This document shows, in pieces, positions 7,290 to 14,917 of a stretch of 21,649 bases of DNA (positions within the stretch are counted from its first letter, which is position 1; each line of letters begins with the position of its first letter). The notes beneath the pieces were generated by a model. The model was not told where the DNA came from. It worked only from the letters and a program-made list of their open reading frames with translations, and did not search any database. The position numbers and the translations under genes are program-made. This DNA comes from JBKHXU01 sp046565865 (GTDB lineage: Bacteria; Pseudomonadota; Gammaproteobacteria; Acidiferrobacterales; Sulfurifustaceae): assembly GCA_046565865.1 (NCBI GenBank), contig JBKHXU010000055.1, positions 1 to 21,649 on the forward strand, written 5' to 3'.

Positions 7290-8110
7290 TGCGGCAAACT
7301 TGTCGTCTCGCGTTGTTGTTCGTCGCCGTGATCGGCTCATCCGCCGTCTCGGCCGAAAGTCTGCGCGACAAGTTGTCCTCGAAAATTCCGGACTCCAAGC
7401 GCATGCTGCTGGCGCTGACGCCGGAAGACGAAATCCGTGTGGGTCAGCAGGTGGCGGCGAATCTGCTCGGCGTCGCGCCGCTGGTGAAGGACGACGGCCT
7501 GCAGCAATACGTGAACAAGGTTGGTCGCTGGGTGGCAATGCAGAGCGGGCGCGCGGAATTGCCGTGGCGCTTCGGCGTGGTCGAGTCCGGCGACGTCAAC
7601 GCCTTCGCTGCCCCCGGCGGTTACGTGCTCATTACACGCGGGCTGTACGCGAGCTTGAGCGACGAGGCCGAGCTCGCGGGTGTCTTGGGCCATGAGATCG
7701 CGCACGTGGTCGAGCGCCATCACATCGAGGTCATGCGCAAGGCGGCGCTCGTCGATGAAGGCCGCAAGGCGGTGGACAAGAAACTCAACGACGACAAGGA
7801 CGCCATGCTCAAGCGCCTGGTCGGCAACGGCGCTGAGATTTTCGCGCGGCGTCTGGACCAAGACGCGGAATTCGAGGCCGATCGCCATGGCGTCGCGCTG
7901 GCGGCGCGTGCTGGATATAGCCCGTATGGGTTGCCGGCGGTGTTACACAAGATCGCGAGTGTTGCGCAGGGCGACGACCGCGTGCAGCTTCTTTATAAAA
8001 CGCATCCGAGTCCCAGCGCGCGCTTGCAGCAGCTCGATCGCGCCATGGGGCAAAGCTTCTATCAGTACGACAAGCCCGGCGCGGGCGGTAAGCTGTACCC
8101 GTTGAAGTAA
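7286..8110 (+). CDS. Exported M48-family zinc metalloprotease
   Basis: A 274-residue protein with a cleavable-looking signal peptide (about residues 1–23, ending SSAVSA). The zinc site is HEIAH at residues 136–140, and the third ligand is in EFEADRHGV (Glu197). The downstream HPSPSARLQQLDRAM stretch is typical of periplasmic M48 peptidases such as LoiP and BepA. The TPR tail of BepA is absent, so it resembles the short LoiP-like form. Such enzymes degrade misfolded outer-membrane or periplasmic proteins. The ATG overlaps the previous stop codon as ATGA, implying translational coupling with the SH3 lipoprotein, a plausible partner. It ends two bases before the exonuclease start. Confidence 0.93.
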   Translation: MMRQTCRLALLFVAVIGSSAVSAESLRDKLSSKIPDSKRMLLALTPEDEIRVGQQVAANLLGVAPLVKDDGLQQYVNKVGRWVAMQSGRAELPWRFGVVESGDVNAFAAPGGYVLITRGLYASLSDEAELAGVLGHEIAHVVERHHIEVMRKAALVDEGRKAVDKKLNDDKDAMLKRLVGNGAEIFARRLDQDAEFEADRHGVALAARAGYSPYGLPAVLHKIASVAQGDDRVQLLYKTHPSPSARLQQLDRAMGQSFYQYDKPGAGGKLYPLK

Positions 8111-8112
8111 CG

Positions 8113-8700
8113 GTGGCGGCGCAGAGAGAAATCTACGTCAGCACCGACATCGAGGCCGACGGCCCGATTCCCGGCCCGCATTCCATGTTGAGCTTTGCCT
8201 CCGCCGCGTATACCGCGGACGGGACGCTGCTGCAGACCTATACCGCGAATCTCGAAACGTTGCCCGGCGCCAGCGCCGACGCGCGCACCATGGAGTGGTG
8301 GCAAGGTTTTCCCGAGGCGTGGGCCGCGTGCCGCCGCGATCCGCGTGCGCCGCAGGTCGTGATGCCGGAGTATCTCGCTTGGCTCACCGCGTTGTCGGGC
8401 CGGTTGGTGTTCCTCGGCTGGCCCGCGAGTTGGGACTTCATGTGGATCTACTGGTATCTGTTTCGCTTTACCGGCGAACGTCCGTTCCGCGAAAACGCGC
8501 TTGATGTGCGCTCGTATGTCATGGGCATGCGTCGCGTCACGTTTACCCAGACATCGCGCACCTATCTTCCGAAGCGCTGGTTCGACAATGCGCATAAGCA
8601 CACCCATATCGCGCTCGACGACGCACTCGAACAAGGTGCGGCGTTTTTCAAGGCGCACGCGGAAAACACGGCCGGCCCGGCGCTGGAGACCGCGAAATGA
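8113..8700 (+). CDS. DEDDh-type 3'-5' exonuclease-like protein
   Basis: A 195-residue protein of the RNase H-like exonuclease fold. The ExoI motif is STDIEADGP, with Asp12 and Glu14 as metal ligands. The third motif is HIALDDALEQG, where His165 and Asp170 match the HxxxxD signature. A central aspartate in WPASWDFMWIYW fits motif II. The short length and early motif resemble the exoribonuclease group that includes mycobacterial Rv2179c. The start is GTG, two bases after the protease stop and with no binding site of its own, so expression should depend on translational coupling. It is cytoplasmic, which is unusual between an exported protease and an exported methyltransferase. The substrate, RNA or DNA, is not known. 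Confidence 0.85.
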   Translation: MAAQREIYVSTDIEADGPIPGPHSMLSFASAAYTADGTLLQTYTANLETLPGASADARTMEWWQGFPEAWAACRRDPRAPQVVMPEYLAWLTALSGRLVFLGWPASWDFMWIYWYLFRFTGERPFRENALDVRSYVMGMRRVTFTQTSRTYLPKRWFDNAHKHTHIALDDALEQGAAFFKAHAENTAGPALETAK

Positions 8701-9377
8701 AACGCTATCTCGCCCCATTTGCTTTCGTCGCCGCATACGCGATGGTTGGCGCGGCGTACGCCGCTGGCGCCGATCCCGCGATCAATCAGCCGTACACGGA
8801 TCCCGACTACCAGACCTGGGTCGAGCGCTTCGAGCGGCCGGGGCGCGAGGTGTACGACCAGCGCGATGCCATTCTCGCTGCCACCGGCGTACGAGCGGGC
8901 ATGGCGGTCGCCGACGTCGGTGCCGGCACCGGTCTGTACACGCGACTATTCGCGAAGGCGGTGGGACCGAAGGGCAAGGTGTACGCCGTCGATATCTCGA
9001 AAAAATTCATCGACAACATTCTGCGGACGGCGCGCGAGCAGGGGCTCAATAACGTCGAGGGGATCGTCAATACACAAACCGACACCAAACTGCCGGCGAA
9101 TAGCGTCGATCTCGTGTTCCTCTCCGACACCTACCATCACTTGGAGCACCCGCAGCCGATCATGGCCTCGATCCACCGCGCGCTCAAACCCAGCGGTACG
9201 CTGGTGGTGATCGATTTCCGGCGCGAGCCAGGTAAAAGTTCGCAGTGGGTGCTGGAGCATACGCGCCTCGGCAAGGACGAGGCGAGACGGGAGATCGAGG
9301 CGGCGGGATTCGAGCTGATCGAGGACCGTGACCTGCTGAAGGAAAACTTCTTCCTCACGTTCAAAAGGCGCGACTGA
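8697..9377 (+). CDS. Class I SAM-dependent methyltransferase with signal peptide
   Basis: A 226-residue protein. The first ~22 residues (MKRYLAPFAFVAAYAMVGAAYA) look like a cleavable Sec signal. The rest is a Rossmann methyltransferase: motif I is VADVGAGTGLYTRLFA, then VYAVDISKKF, and a post-I strand VDLVFLSDTYHHLEHP, with GTLVVIDFRRE in motif III. It fits the group of predicted exported methyltransferases (COG4798, from memory). The ATG overlaps the exonuclease stop as ATGA. It is the last gene of the run; a GC-rich palindrome follows at 9382–9395. How an exported enzyme would obtain SAM is unclear, so either the leader is retained as a membrane anchor or the substrate is modified before export. 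Confidence 0.87.
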   Translation: MKRYLAPFAFVAAYAMVGAAYAAGADPAINQPYTDPDYQTWVERFERPGREVYDQRDAILAATGVRAGMAVADVGAGTGLYTRLFAKAVGPKGKVYAVDISKKFIDNILRTAREQGLNNVEGIVNTQTDTKLPANSVDLVFLSDTYHHLEHPQPIMASIHRALKPSGTLVVIDFRREPGKSSQWVLEHTRLGKDEARREIEAAGFELIEDRDLLKENFFLTFKRRD

Positions 9378-9381
9378 GCGA

Positions 9382-9395
9382 CCGGGCGCGCCCGG
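9382..9395. repeat. GC-only palindrome between convergent genes
   Basis: A perfect 14-base palindrome, CCGGGCGCGCCCGG, lies between the methyltransferase stop and the stop of the oppositely oriented VOC gene. It could form a stem in either transcript, but there is no T-run, so a terminator role is uncertain. Confidence 0.5.
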
Positions 9396-9409
9396 CGCGA
9401 TCCCGGTTG

Positions 9410-9850
9410 TCACAATCGCAGCGGTTTAACCGGCGCCTCCATCCAGCCGCGGTCCCGCTTCCAGTCGATGGACGGATCATCGACGTAAAGCTCCAGCTCG
9501 TTGCCGTCCGGATCGCGCAGGTACAGGCTTTGGCTGATGGTGTGATCCGAGATGGCGTCGATGTCGACCGCGTGTTGTTCCAGCCGTCGTTTCACCGCGC
9601 GCAGCTCCGCCAGCGAGTCGCCGATCTTCCAGCCGACGTGATACAGCCCGATGCGGCGCCCGGCGAGCGGTCCGGGGGCATTGCCAACTTCGATCAGCAA
9701 CAACTCGTGATGCGTGCGTCCGCCGGACAGCATCGCGGCGTGGCCGTCGAATATCTCGCCGACGACGTCGAGGCCGACGATATCGCGGTAAAACTTGAGC
9801 GAGCGCGCAAGTTCGCGCACGTACAACACCACATGTCCCAGTTCCGGCAT
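9410..9850 (-). CDS. VOC-family (glyoxalase/extradiol dioxygenase fold) protein
   Basis: A 146-residue protein with two beta-alpha-beta-beta-beta modules of the vicinal oxygen chelate fold. It opens LGHVVLYVRELARSLKFYRD, with His6 as first likely metal ligand; His71 in LYHVGWKI and the glutamate in DPDGNELELYVDDP provide the usual second-half ligands. The layout resembles CatE-like catechol dioxygenases and glyoxalase-like proteins, but sequence alone does not give the substrate. The ATG has GGAG eight bases upstream. It stands alone on the minus strand, convergent with the methyltransferase and 68 bases downstream of the exported MsrA gene, with which it could share a transcript. Confidence 0.9.
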   Translation of the reverse strand: MPELGHVVLYVRELARSLKFYRDIVGLDVVGEIFDGHAAMLSGGRTHHELLLIEVGNAPGPLAGRRIGLYHVGWKIGDSLAELRAVKRRLEQHAVDIDAISDHTISQSLYLRDPDGNELELYVDDPSIDWKRDRGWMEAPVKPLRL

Positions 9851-9856
9851 GGCATT

Positions 9857-9893
9857 ACTCCACGGTGTGGCATGCGCCGTACTCTACGGTGTG
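9857..9893. repeat. Two-copy short direct repeat
   Basis: ACTCCACGGTGTG at 9857–9869 recurs with one mismatch as ACTCTACGGTGTG at 9881–9893, a 24-base period, between the VOC start and the exported MsrA stop. It may be a local duplication; no function is apparent. Confidence 0.6.
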
Positions 9894-9918
9894 CGCGCGG
9901 CGGCCGCGAGCACCGCCT

Positions 9919-10518
9919 TCAGTCGCTCTTGCCCCACAGTTGTTCCAGCCGTTTGTCGCGACCGCAGCTGAACCGGTAGTACTTGTAGCGCAGCGGATTG
10001 CGTTGGTAGTAGTTCTGGTGGTAGTCCTCGGCGGCATAGAACTCGGCCGCAGGGCGAATCGGCGTGACGATGTTGCGCCCGAGCCGCTCGGCGATTTTTT
10101 GCTTGGACTGTACCGCCAGGCGTTTTTGTTCGTCGTTGTGGTAGAAGATCGCGGTCGTATATTGCTCGCCGCGGTCGCAGAACTGCCCGCCGCCGTCGAG
10201 CGGATCGACATTGCGCCAGAACACGTCGAGCAGTTGCGCGTAGCTGATCTTGCTCGGATCGTAGGCGATTTGGAGCGCCTCGATATGGCCGGTACGGCCG
10301 CTCGACACCTCCTCGTATTTCGGGTTTAGCCGGTGCCCGCCGGTATAGCCCGAGATCGTCGCGCTGACGCCCGGCAGCGCGTCGAACGGCGGCTCCATGC
10401 ACCAGAAGCAGCCGCCGGCGAAGGTGGCCTTGGCCGCGGGGCCCGGCACGGGTTTCGTTTCCGCTGCCGCGATGGTAGCGAGCCAGGCGCTAAACAACGC
10501 CGCAACGGCTCTACGCAT
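9919..10518 (-). CDS. msrA: Peptide-methionine (S)-S-oxide reductase, exported form
   Basis: A 199-residue MsrA, which reduces the S epimer of methionine sulfoxide. The catalytic motif is GGCFWCMEPPFD, with Cys37 as the nucleophile; SGRTGHIEALQIAYDP and AEDYHQNYYQRNP are further family signatures. Residues 1–19 (to ATIAAA) look like a signal peptide, so the enzyme probably acts in the periplasm. The motif has a second cysteine (CFWC), and another lies near the end (RFSCGRDKRLEQLW), which are candidate resolving cysteines. The ATG at 10518 is chosen because AGGAGG lies just upstream; an in-frame ATG at 10587 would bury the signal peptide. It is divergent from a second MsrA gene across 136 bases. 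Confidence 0.95.
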   Translation of the reverse strand: MRRAVAALFSAWLATIAAAETKPVPGPAAKATFAGGCFWCMEPPFDALPGVSATISGYTGGHRLNPKYEEVSSGRTGHIEALQIAYDPSKISYAQLLDVFWRNVDPLDGGGQFCDRGEQYTTAIFYHNDEQKRLAVQSKQKIAERLGRNIVTPIRPAAEFYAAEDYHQNYYQRNPLRYKYYRFSCGRDKRLEQLWGKSD

Positions 10519-10654
10519 AATGCCTCCTATCACTGTAGTTTCTAAGGCCGTTCGCCGGGTGCCCGTTGCCGTAGCCGCGCCAGCCACACTTCGGCAAACT
10601 AGCGATTAGTCGCCGCAGCATGTCCCTTTCTTACACCCGGCGCCAGGAGTCACG

Positions 10655-11305
10655 ATGGCTGCTTATGCGAAAACCGTGATGCCCCGACCCGATCAGGCGT
10701 TAGCCGGTCGCGCCGAGCGCATGCCGGTGCCCGAGAAGCACTTTGTCAATGGCAATCGTCTGAGCCCGCCGTTCCCGAGCGGTACCGAGCTCGCGCTGTT
10801 CGGCATGGGCTGCTTTTGGGGCGCGGAGCGCAAATTTTGGACGCTTCCAGGCGTGTACAGCACCAGCGTTGGCTATGCCGCGGGCTACACGCCGAATCCG
10901 ACCTATCGCGAGGTGTGCAGCGGCCAAACCGGTCACAACGAAGTTGTGCGCGTGGTGTACGAGCCGAGCCGGGTGTCGTACGAGGAATTGCTGCGCGTGT
11001 TTTGGGAGGCGCACGATCCGACGCAAGGCATGCGTCAGGGCAACGATGTCGGAACGCAATACCGTTCGGGTATCTACACCTATACGCCCGCGCAGCGTGC
11101 AGCGGCGCTGGCGTCGAAGGCGCGCTACGAGCAGGCCCTGCGCGCCGCGGGTTACGGACCGATTACGACCGAGATTGTGGATGCGCCGGAGTTTTATTAC
11201 GCCGAGGAGTATCACCAGCAATATCTGGCGAAGAACCCGGGTGGCTATTGCGGACTAGGCGGCACAGGCGTCGCGTGCGCCACCGGGCTCGGCGTCGACG
11301 GTTAA
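10655..11305 (+). CDS. msrA: Peptide-methionine (S)-S-oxide reductase, cytoplasmic form
   Basis: A 216-residue MsrA of the long E. coli type. The active site is MGCFWGAERKFW with Cys53; SGQTGHNEVVRVVYEP and YYAEEYHQQYLAKNPGGYCG are classical. The last 20 residues hold two cysteines (GGYCGLGGTGVACATG) in the places of the E. coli resolving pair, implying thioredoxin recycling. There is no signal peptide; the ~45-residue N-terminal extension before the core is usual for this subgroup. AGGAG lies upstream at good spacing. It is convergent with the response regulator gene, leaving 29 bases between stops. Confidence 0.97.
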   Translation: MAAYAKTVMPRPDQALAGRAERMPVPEKHFVNGNRLSPPFPSGTELALFGMGCFWGAERKFWTLPGVYSTSVGYAAGYTPNPTYREVCSGQTGHNEVVRVVYEPSRVSYEELLRVFWEAHDPTQGMRQGNDVGTQYRSGIYTYTPAQRAAALASKARYEQALRAAGYGPITTEIVDAPEFYYAEEYHQQYLAKNPGGYCGLGGTGVACATGLGVDG

Positions 11306-11334
11306 CGCAGCGCCGCGCGTGCGGCTTCACTACG

Positions 11335-12108
11335 CTACTGCAGCGTTCGCGACGGGGCGGACGCGCTCGCCGACGCCGCCGACTTGGCGGCGCGCGCGGC
11401 CGCGATCTTTTGTTGGAAAACCGCGATCTCTTTGTCCATGCCGAGGTTGTATTTCGTGTTGCAGTACTTGAGCAGCGGCATGAAGCGCAGCACCAGCGCC
11501 AATGCGTGCGGCGCGATGGTGGCGGTCTTTAGGCCGCGCAGCATGTTAAGGCCGGTGTCGAGGTGCTCGATGGCGGTCTCGATCGAGCCGCTGATGGTAT
11601 CGGCGACCACGACCGGCGTGATCTTCGGCGCCGGTTTGGAGATGTCCGGAGCCGGGGCGGTGGTGGTCAGCGCCGGTTCGGCGTTGCGCGAGTCGGACAT
11701 TTGCGCGCGCACGCAGTTCAGCAGTTGATCGGTATTGAACGGTTTCAGAATAAAATCGTTCGCGCCGCAGGCGTAGGCGCGCTCGCGGGTAATCTCATCT
11801 TCGGCGCTGGTGATAACGATGATCGGAATTTCGCGCATGCCCGGATCTTCGACCGCGCGCACTTTGCAGATGAGCCCATAGCCGTCCATCTCCGGCATTT
11901 GGATGTCGCTGATGACGACTTCGACGCGGCTGTTCTGCCGCAGCATGCGGAAGCCGGCGACGCCGTCACCGGCTTCCAAAATGTGGAAGGAAGGACCCAG
12001 CGCGTTAATGATGGTTTTGCGCACGACGCGGGAGTCGTCGACGATCAATATCCACGGTTTGTTGCCGGCGTCCGCCGGGAGCGGGGTGGTGTCGGTTGCC
12101 TCGGACAT
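11335..12108 (-). CDS. Response regulator with receiver domain and unassigned C-terminal domain
   Basis: A 257-residue cytoplasmic protein. Residues about 18–140 are a complete receiver domain: acidic pair in ILIVDDSRVVRK, phosphoacceptor Asp68 in VISDIQMPEMDGYG, the conserved threonine in IIVITSAEDE, and Lys122 in FILKPFN. After an alanine/proline linker, residues about 178–240 (TAIEHLDTGLNMLRGLKTA, then FMPLLKYCNTKYNLGMDKE) look helical. This part is not a helix-turn-helix, GGDEF, EAL or CheB domain that I can recognise. No histidine kinase is adjacent, so it is an orphan here. The ATG has GAGGCAGG upstream. The small palindrome GCTGTT/AACAGC at 12125–12138 lies in its leader. Confidence 0.92.
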   Translation of the reverse strand: MSEATDTTPLPADAGNKPWILIVDDSRVVRKTIINALGPSFHILEAGDGVAGFRMLRQNSRVEVVISDIQMPEMDGYGLICKVRAVEDPGMREIPIIVITSAEDEITRERAYACGANDFILKPFNTDQLLNCVRAQMSDSRNAEPALTTTAPAPDISKPAPKITPVVVADTISGSIETAIEHLDTGLNMLRGLKTATIAPHALALVLRFMPLLKYCNTKYNLGMDKEIAVFQQKIAAARAAKSAASASASAPSRTLQ

Positions 12109-12286
12109 GCCTGCCTCGTAGTTTGCTGTTTTAACAGCCTATTGCTCCCAACTTGTGCAAACTTTGGACCAGACATGTCGAGCGGTGTGGGTTCCAGAAT
12201 TTGCGGTGTATCAGCGACTTACGGGCATTTAACGGACAGAAAGATGTTCGGCCACCGAGTCGACGGGCCGCCGTCCGGCAACAAGG
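12109..12286 (-). promoter_or_regulatory. Leader and promoter region of the response regulator
   Basis: This 178-base gap holds no gene. On the minus strand it contains a TTGCAC box and an AT-rich GTTAAA stretch, within the palindrome GCTGTT-TT-AACAGC at 12125–12138 (plus-strand reading), just upstream of the regulator start. Spacing of the two boxes is only approximate, so the promoter is a weak suggestion; the palindrome could be an operator. Confidence 0.3.
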
Positions 12287-13720
12287 TCAGTCTTTGATGC
12301 GCTCGAAGCCGGACTCGGTACGGGAGAAGGTAACCGGCTGGCCTTGGACCTTGGTTTCCAGCAGCACCGGCCGGCCCCAGAGCTGGTAGAGATACCCCAT
12401 GGTCTTTTCCAGATATTCAGGCTCCAGATCCCGCTCGTCGTGCTCGTGCTGCAGCAGCAGCGCGCGATTGTGGCGGTAATCGGCGTCGACGATCCGGATC
12501 ACGGGCACGTTGCCGACGCCGACGTTCGCCAGCAATGTTTGTTTCACCGCCTGCCAGTCGTCATCGCCGCCGCGCGCGATTCGGCTGACCACGCGTCTGT
12601 TGTTCTCGGGCCTGTGCTCGAACATGTCCATCTCGCGCATCAGCTCCGGCGTCAGGAACCGGCGCAGGAACGAGACGTCGCGGTCGGTCTCGCGTACCTC
12701 GAAGATCTTTTTCTCGCCGGACATGTCGGGCGCACCGTGCCGTTCGAGCTCCTCCGGCGTCGGCGCGTCGAAGCGACGGGCGATGTCGTGCCAGATCTTG
12801 AAACCGAGGTAGTAGGGGTTAATCGAGCCCAAGTGTGGCCGCACCACCTGGTTGTGATGCACGAGAAATTCGAGATGCAGCTCGTCCGGCAATTCCAAGC
12901 TGTTCATGATGCGGTGGTGCCAGTAGCTGGCCCAGCCCTCGTTCATGATCTTGGTTTCCATCTGCGGTAGAAAATACTGCGCCTGGGCGTGCACGATGCG
13001 CAGCAGGTCCCGCTGCCATTCACTCAAATACGGGTTGTGATCGGCGATGAACAGCAGCAGATCCTCTTCCGGTTCCAGCGGCAGCCGGTTGAGGTCGGGG
13101 CTTTTGTGCGCGCGCGGCTTATGGATGCGTTCGAACGGGTCGCGCGCCGGTTGCGCGTCGGCCACCGCCTGCGCCTCCTGCTCCTGGCGATTGAGTTTGC
13201 GGATCGCGGTATGGCGGCGCGTCTGTAGCGCCAGCGCGTGCGCCGCGTCCAGCGTCTCCTCGACTTTGTGCAGCCCGATCGAAGGATCCTCGACGTAATC
13301 GCGGATGCGATCGGCGTGTAGTTTGAACAAGCCGATCGAGAGTTCCGGCCGCGAGTCGCGGAACATGAAGTTATTGCGGAAGAAGTCGTTGTGCGCGTAG
13401 ACGTGGGCGATGGTGAGCAGCTGCAGGCACAGCGAGTTGTCGCGCATGAGATAGGCAAGGCACGGGTCGGCGTTGATCACCATCTCGTACGGCAAACCGG
13501 AAACGCCGTAGTTGTACAGCGTCTTTAGCTTCTCGTACGACTTGCCGAACGACCAGTGCGGATACTGTGCCGGCATGCCGCTGTACGCCATGTAGCCGAG
13601 CATCTGGTCCTGATCGCATACCTCGAACTCCTGCGCGAAGCAGGAAAGCCCGAACTCCTCGGCGCGCGCGCGGATGCGCTCGTCCCAGTACTCGAGGTCG
13701 CGCACTGTCCAGCTGCTCAT
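12287..13720 (-). CDS. ycgB: SpoVR family protein (YcgB)
   Basis: A 477-residue member of the SpoVR/YcgB family. Recognisable stretches are WTVRDLEYWDERIRARAEEF near the start, YPHWSFGKSYE, LPYEMVINADPCLAYL, YAHNDFFRNN, and EGWASYWHHRIMN. In Bacillus SpoVR acts in spore cortex formation; in Gammaproteobacteria it is encoded with yeaG and yeaH, and its biochemical role is not established. The histidine/glutamate-rich conserved segments suggest metal binding, which is inference. The start overlaps the yeaH stop by four bases and has a near-perfect GGAGGTGA upstream inside yeaH, so translation is both coupled and strong. It is the last gene of the operon. Confidence 0.95.
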   Translation of the reverse strand: MSSWTVRDLEYWDERIRARAEEFGLSCFAQEFEVCDQDQMLGYMAYSGMPAQYPHWSFGKSYEKLKTLYNYGVSGLPYEMVINADPCLAYLMRDNSLCLQLLTIAHVYAHNDFFRNNFMFRDSRPELSIGLFKLHADRIRDYVEDPSIGLHKVEETLDAAHALALQTRRHTAIRKLNRQEQEAQAVADAQPARDPFERIHKPRAHKSPDLNRLPLEPEEDLLLFIADHNPYLSEWQRDLLRIVHAQAQYFLPQMETKIMNEGWASYWHHRIMNSLELPDELHLEFLVHHNQVVRPHLGSINPYYLGFKIWHDIARRFDAPTPEELERHGAPDMSGEKKIFEVRETDRDVSFLRRFLTPELMREMDMFEHRPENNRRVVSRIARGGDDDWQAVKQTLLANVGVGNVPVIRIVDADYRHNRALLLQHEHDERDLEPEYLEKTMGYLYQLWGRPVLLETKVQGQPVTFSRTESGFERIKD

Positions 13721-14901
13721 GCGCTCACCTCCGGCGCGCGCTCGCGCGCCAGGAACTCGCGGAAACTCGGCCAGATAGTCTCTTTGCTTTCAATCACGAG
13801 GCTGTGGAAGTTCGGCGCGCGCAGCTGATCGAACACCTCCAACAACGAGCTGCCGTAGGAGCCGGAATTGAGCGGTTTGATCTCGCCGTAACCGAACAGA
13901 TTGCACACGCCGCATAGTTCGCGCGCGGCCTTGAGCGCGGTGGCGTTGTCTTGCGACCAGTTGTCGCCATCGGAGCAGTGAAACGCGTAGATATTCCACA
14001 GCGAGGGGTGATAACGCTCGCGCACGATATCGAGCGCCTTGAGGTAGCCGGACGAAATCATGGTGCCGCCGGACTCGCCCTTGGTGAAAAACTCTTCCTC
14101 GCCGACTTCGCGCGCCTGCACGTCGTGGGCGATGAATACCACGTCGACATTGTGGTAGCGCGTGCGCACGAACTGATACAGCAGGAAGAAGAAGCTGCGC
14201 GCCAGGTATTTCTTCATCGTGTCCATGGACCCCGAGGTGTCCATGATGCACAGCACCACGGCGTTCGATTGCGGGCGCACGTCGCGCACCAGGCGCCGAT
14301 ACTTTAGGTCATCGCGGTGAAACGGAAACCGCGGTGCGTCCGCGTCGAGCGCCACGGTAGGGCTGCGCGTTGCGACCGCGCGCCGCACGCGCGACATGGC
14401 GGTGCGGCGCTTGTCGAGGTGGCTGCGCACGCCGACGCGGCGGAATCCTTTGCGCTTGCGCGTCGCCTCAACTTGAATCTCGCGTAGATTTTTGCGTTCG
14501 AGGAATGGCAGATCGAGATCCTCGAACATGATCTCGATCACTTCTTCGAGCGTGATGTCGGTCTCGTAGTAATCGACGCCCGGCTGTTGACCGGCATGTC
14601 CGTGACCGTGGCCGGCGTCGTTGCCCTCGGCGACAGTCTGGCCCGGTTCGGTGGTGCCGTCGCCGGTACCGACACCGGGCGCACCGTCGCCGTAGATGAA
14701 GCGGTACTCGCGCACGCCGCGGATCGGGACCTTGATGATCTTGTCCCGACTCTGACCGATGATGGATTCCTCGGCGATGATGTCGGCTATGTTGGCGCGG
14801 ATCGCCTCGCGCACCTTTTGCCGGTGGCGCGAGCGGTCGCGGCTGCTGCGGTCCGATCGCAGCGCCTCGGATTGCGCATACGGGCGAAAGACCGATTTCA
14901 C
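13717..14901 (-). CDS. yeaH: YeaH family (DUF444) VWA-like protein
   Basis: A 394-residue DUF444 protein. The N-terminus is very basic (DRSSRDRSRHRQKVREAI). A flexible glycine-rich linker with alternating His and Gly (AGHGHGHAGQQ) precedes DITLEEVIEIMFEDLDLPF. The core is a von Willebrand A-like domain with the MIDAS motif MDTSGSMDTMKK (Asp221). YeaH is functionally tied to the YeaG kinase in Escherichia coli nitrogen-starvation and stationary-phase responses, though its molecular action is unclear. The start is GTG with GGAGG five bases upstream. It follows prkA by 16 bases and overlaps spoVR by four. Confidence 0.95.
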   Translation of the reverse strand: MKSVFRPYAQSEALRSDRSSRDRSRHRQKVREAIRANIADIIAEESIIGQSRDKIIKVPIRGVREYRFIYGDGAPGVGTGDGTTEPGQTVAEGNDAGHGHGHAGQQPGVDYYETDITLEEVIEIMFEDLDLPFLERKNLREIQVEATRKRKGFRRVGVRSHLDKRRTAMSRVRRAVATRSPTVALDADAPRFPFHRDDLKYRRLVRDVRPQSNAVVLCIMDTSGSMDTMKKYLARSFFFLLYQFVRTRYHNVDVVFIAHDVQAREVGEEEFFTKGESGGTMISSGYLKALDIVRERYHPSLWNIYAFHCSDGDNWSQDNATALKAARELCGVCNLFGYGEIKPLNSGSYGSSLLEVFDQLRAPNFHSLVIESKETIWPSFREFLARERAPEVSA

Positions 14902-14917
14902 CGCGCCTCCGGCTGGC

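Noticed and set aside
10519..10587. Upstream start for the exported MsrA
   Set aside because: It would place 23 residues before a clear signal peptide; ATG 10518 has AGGAGG directly upstream.
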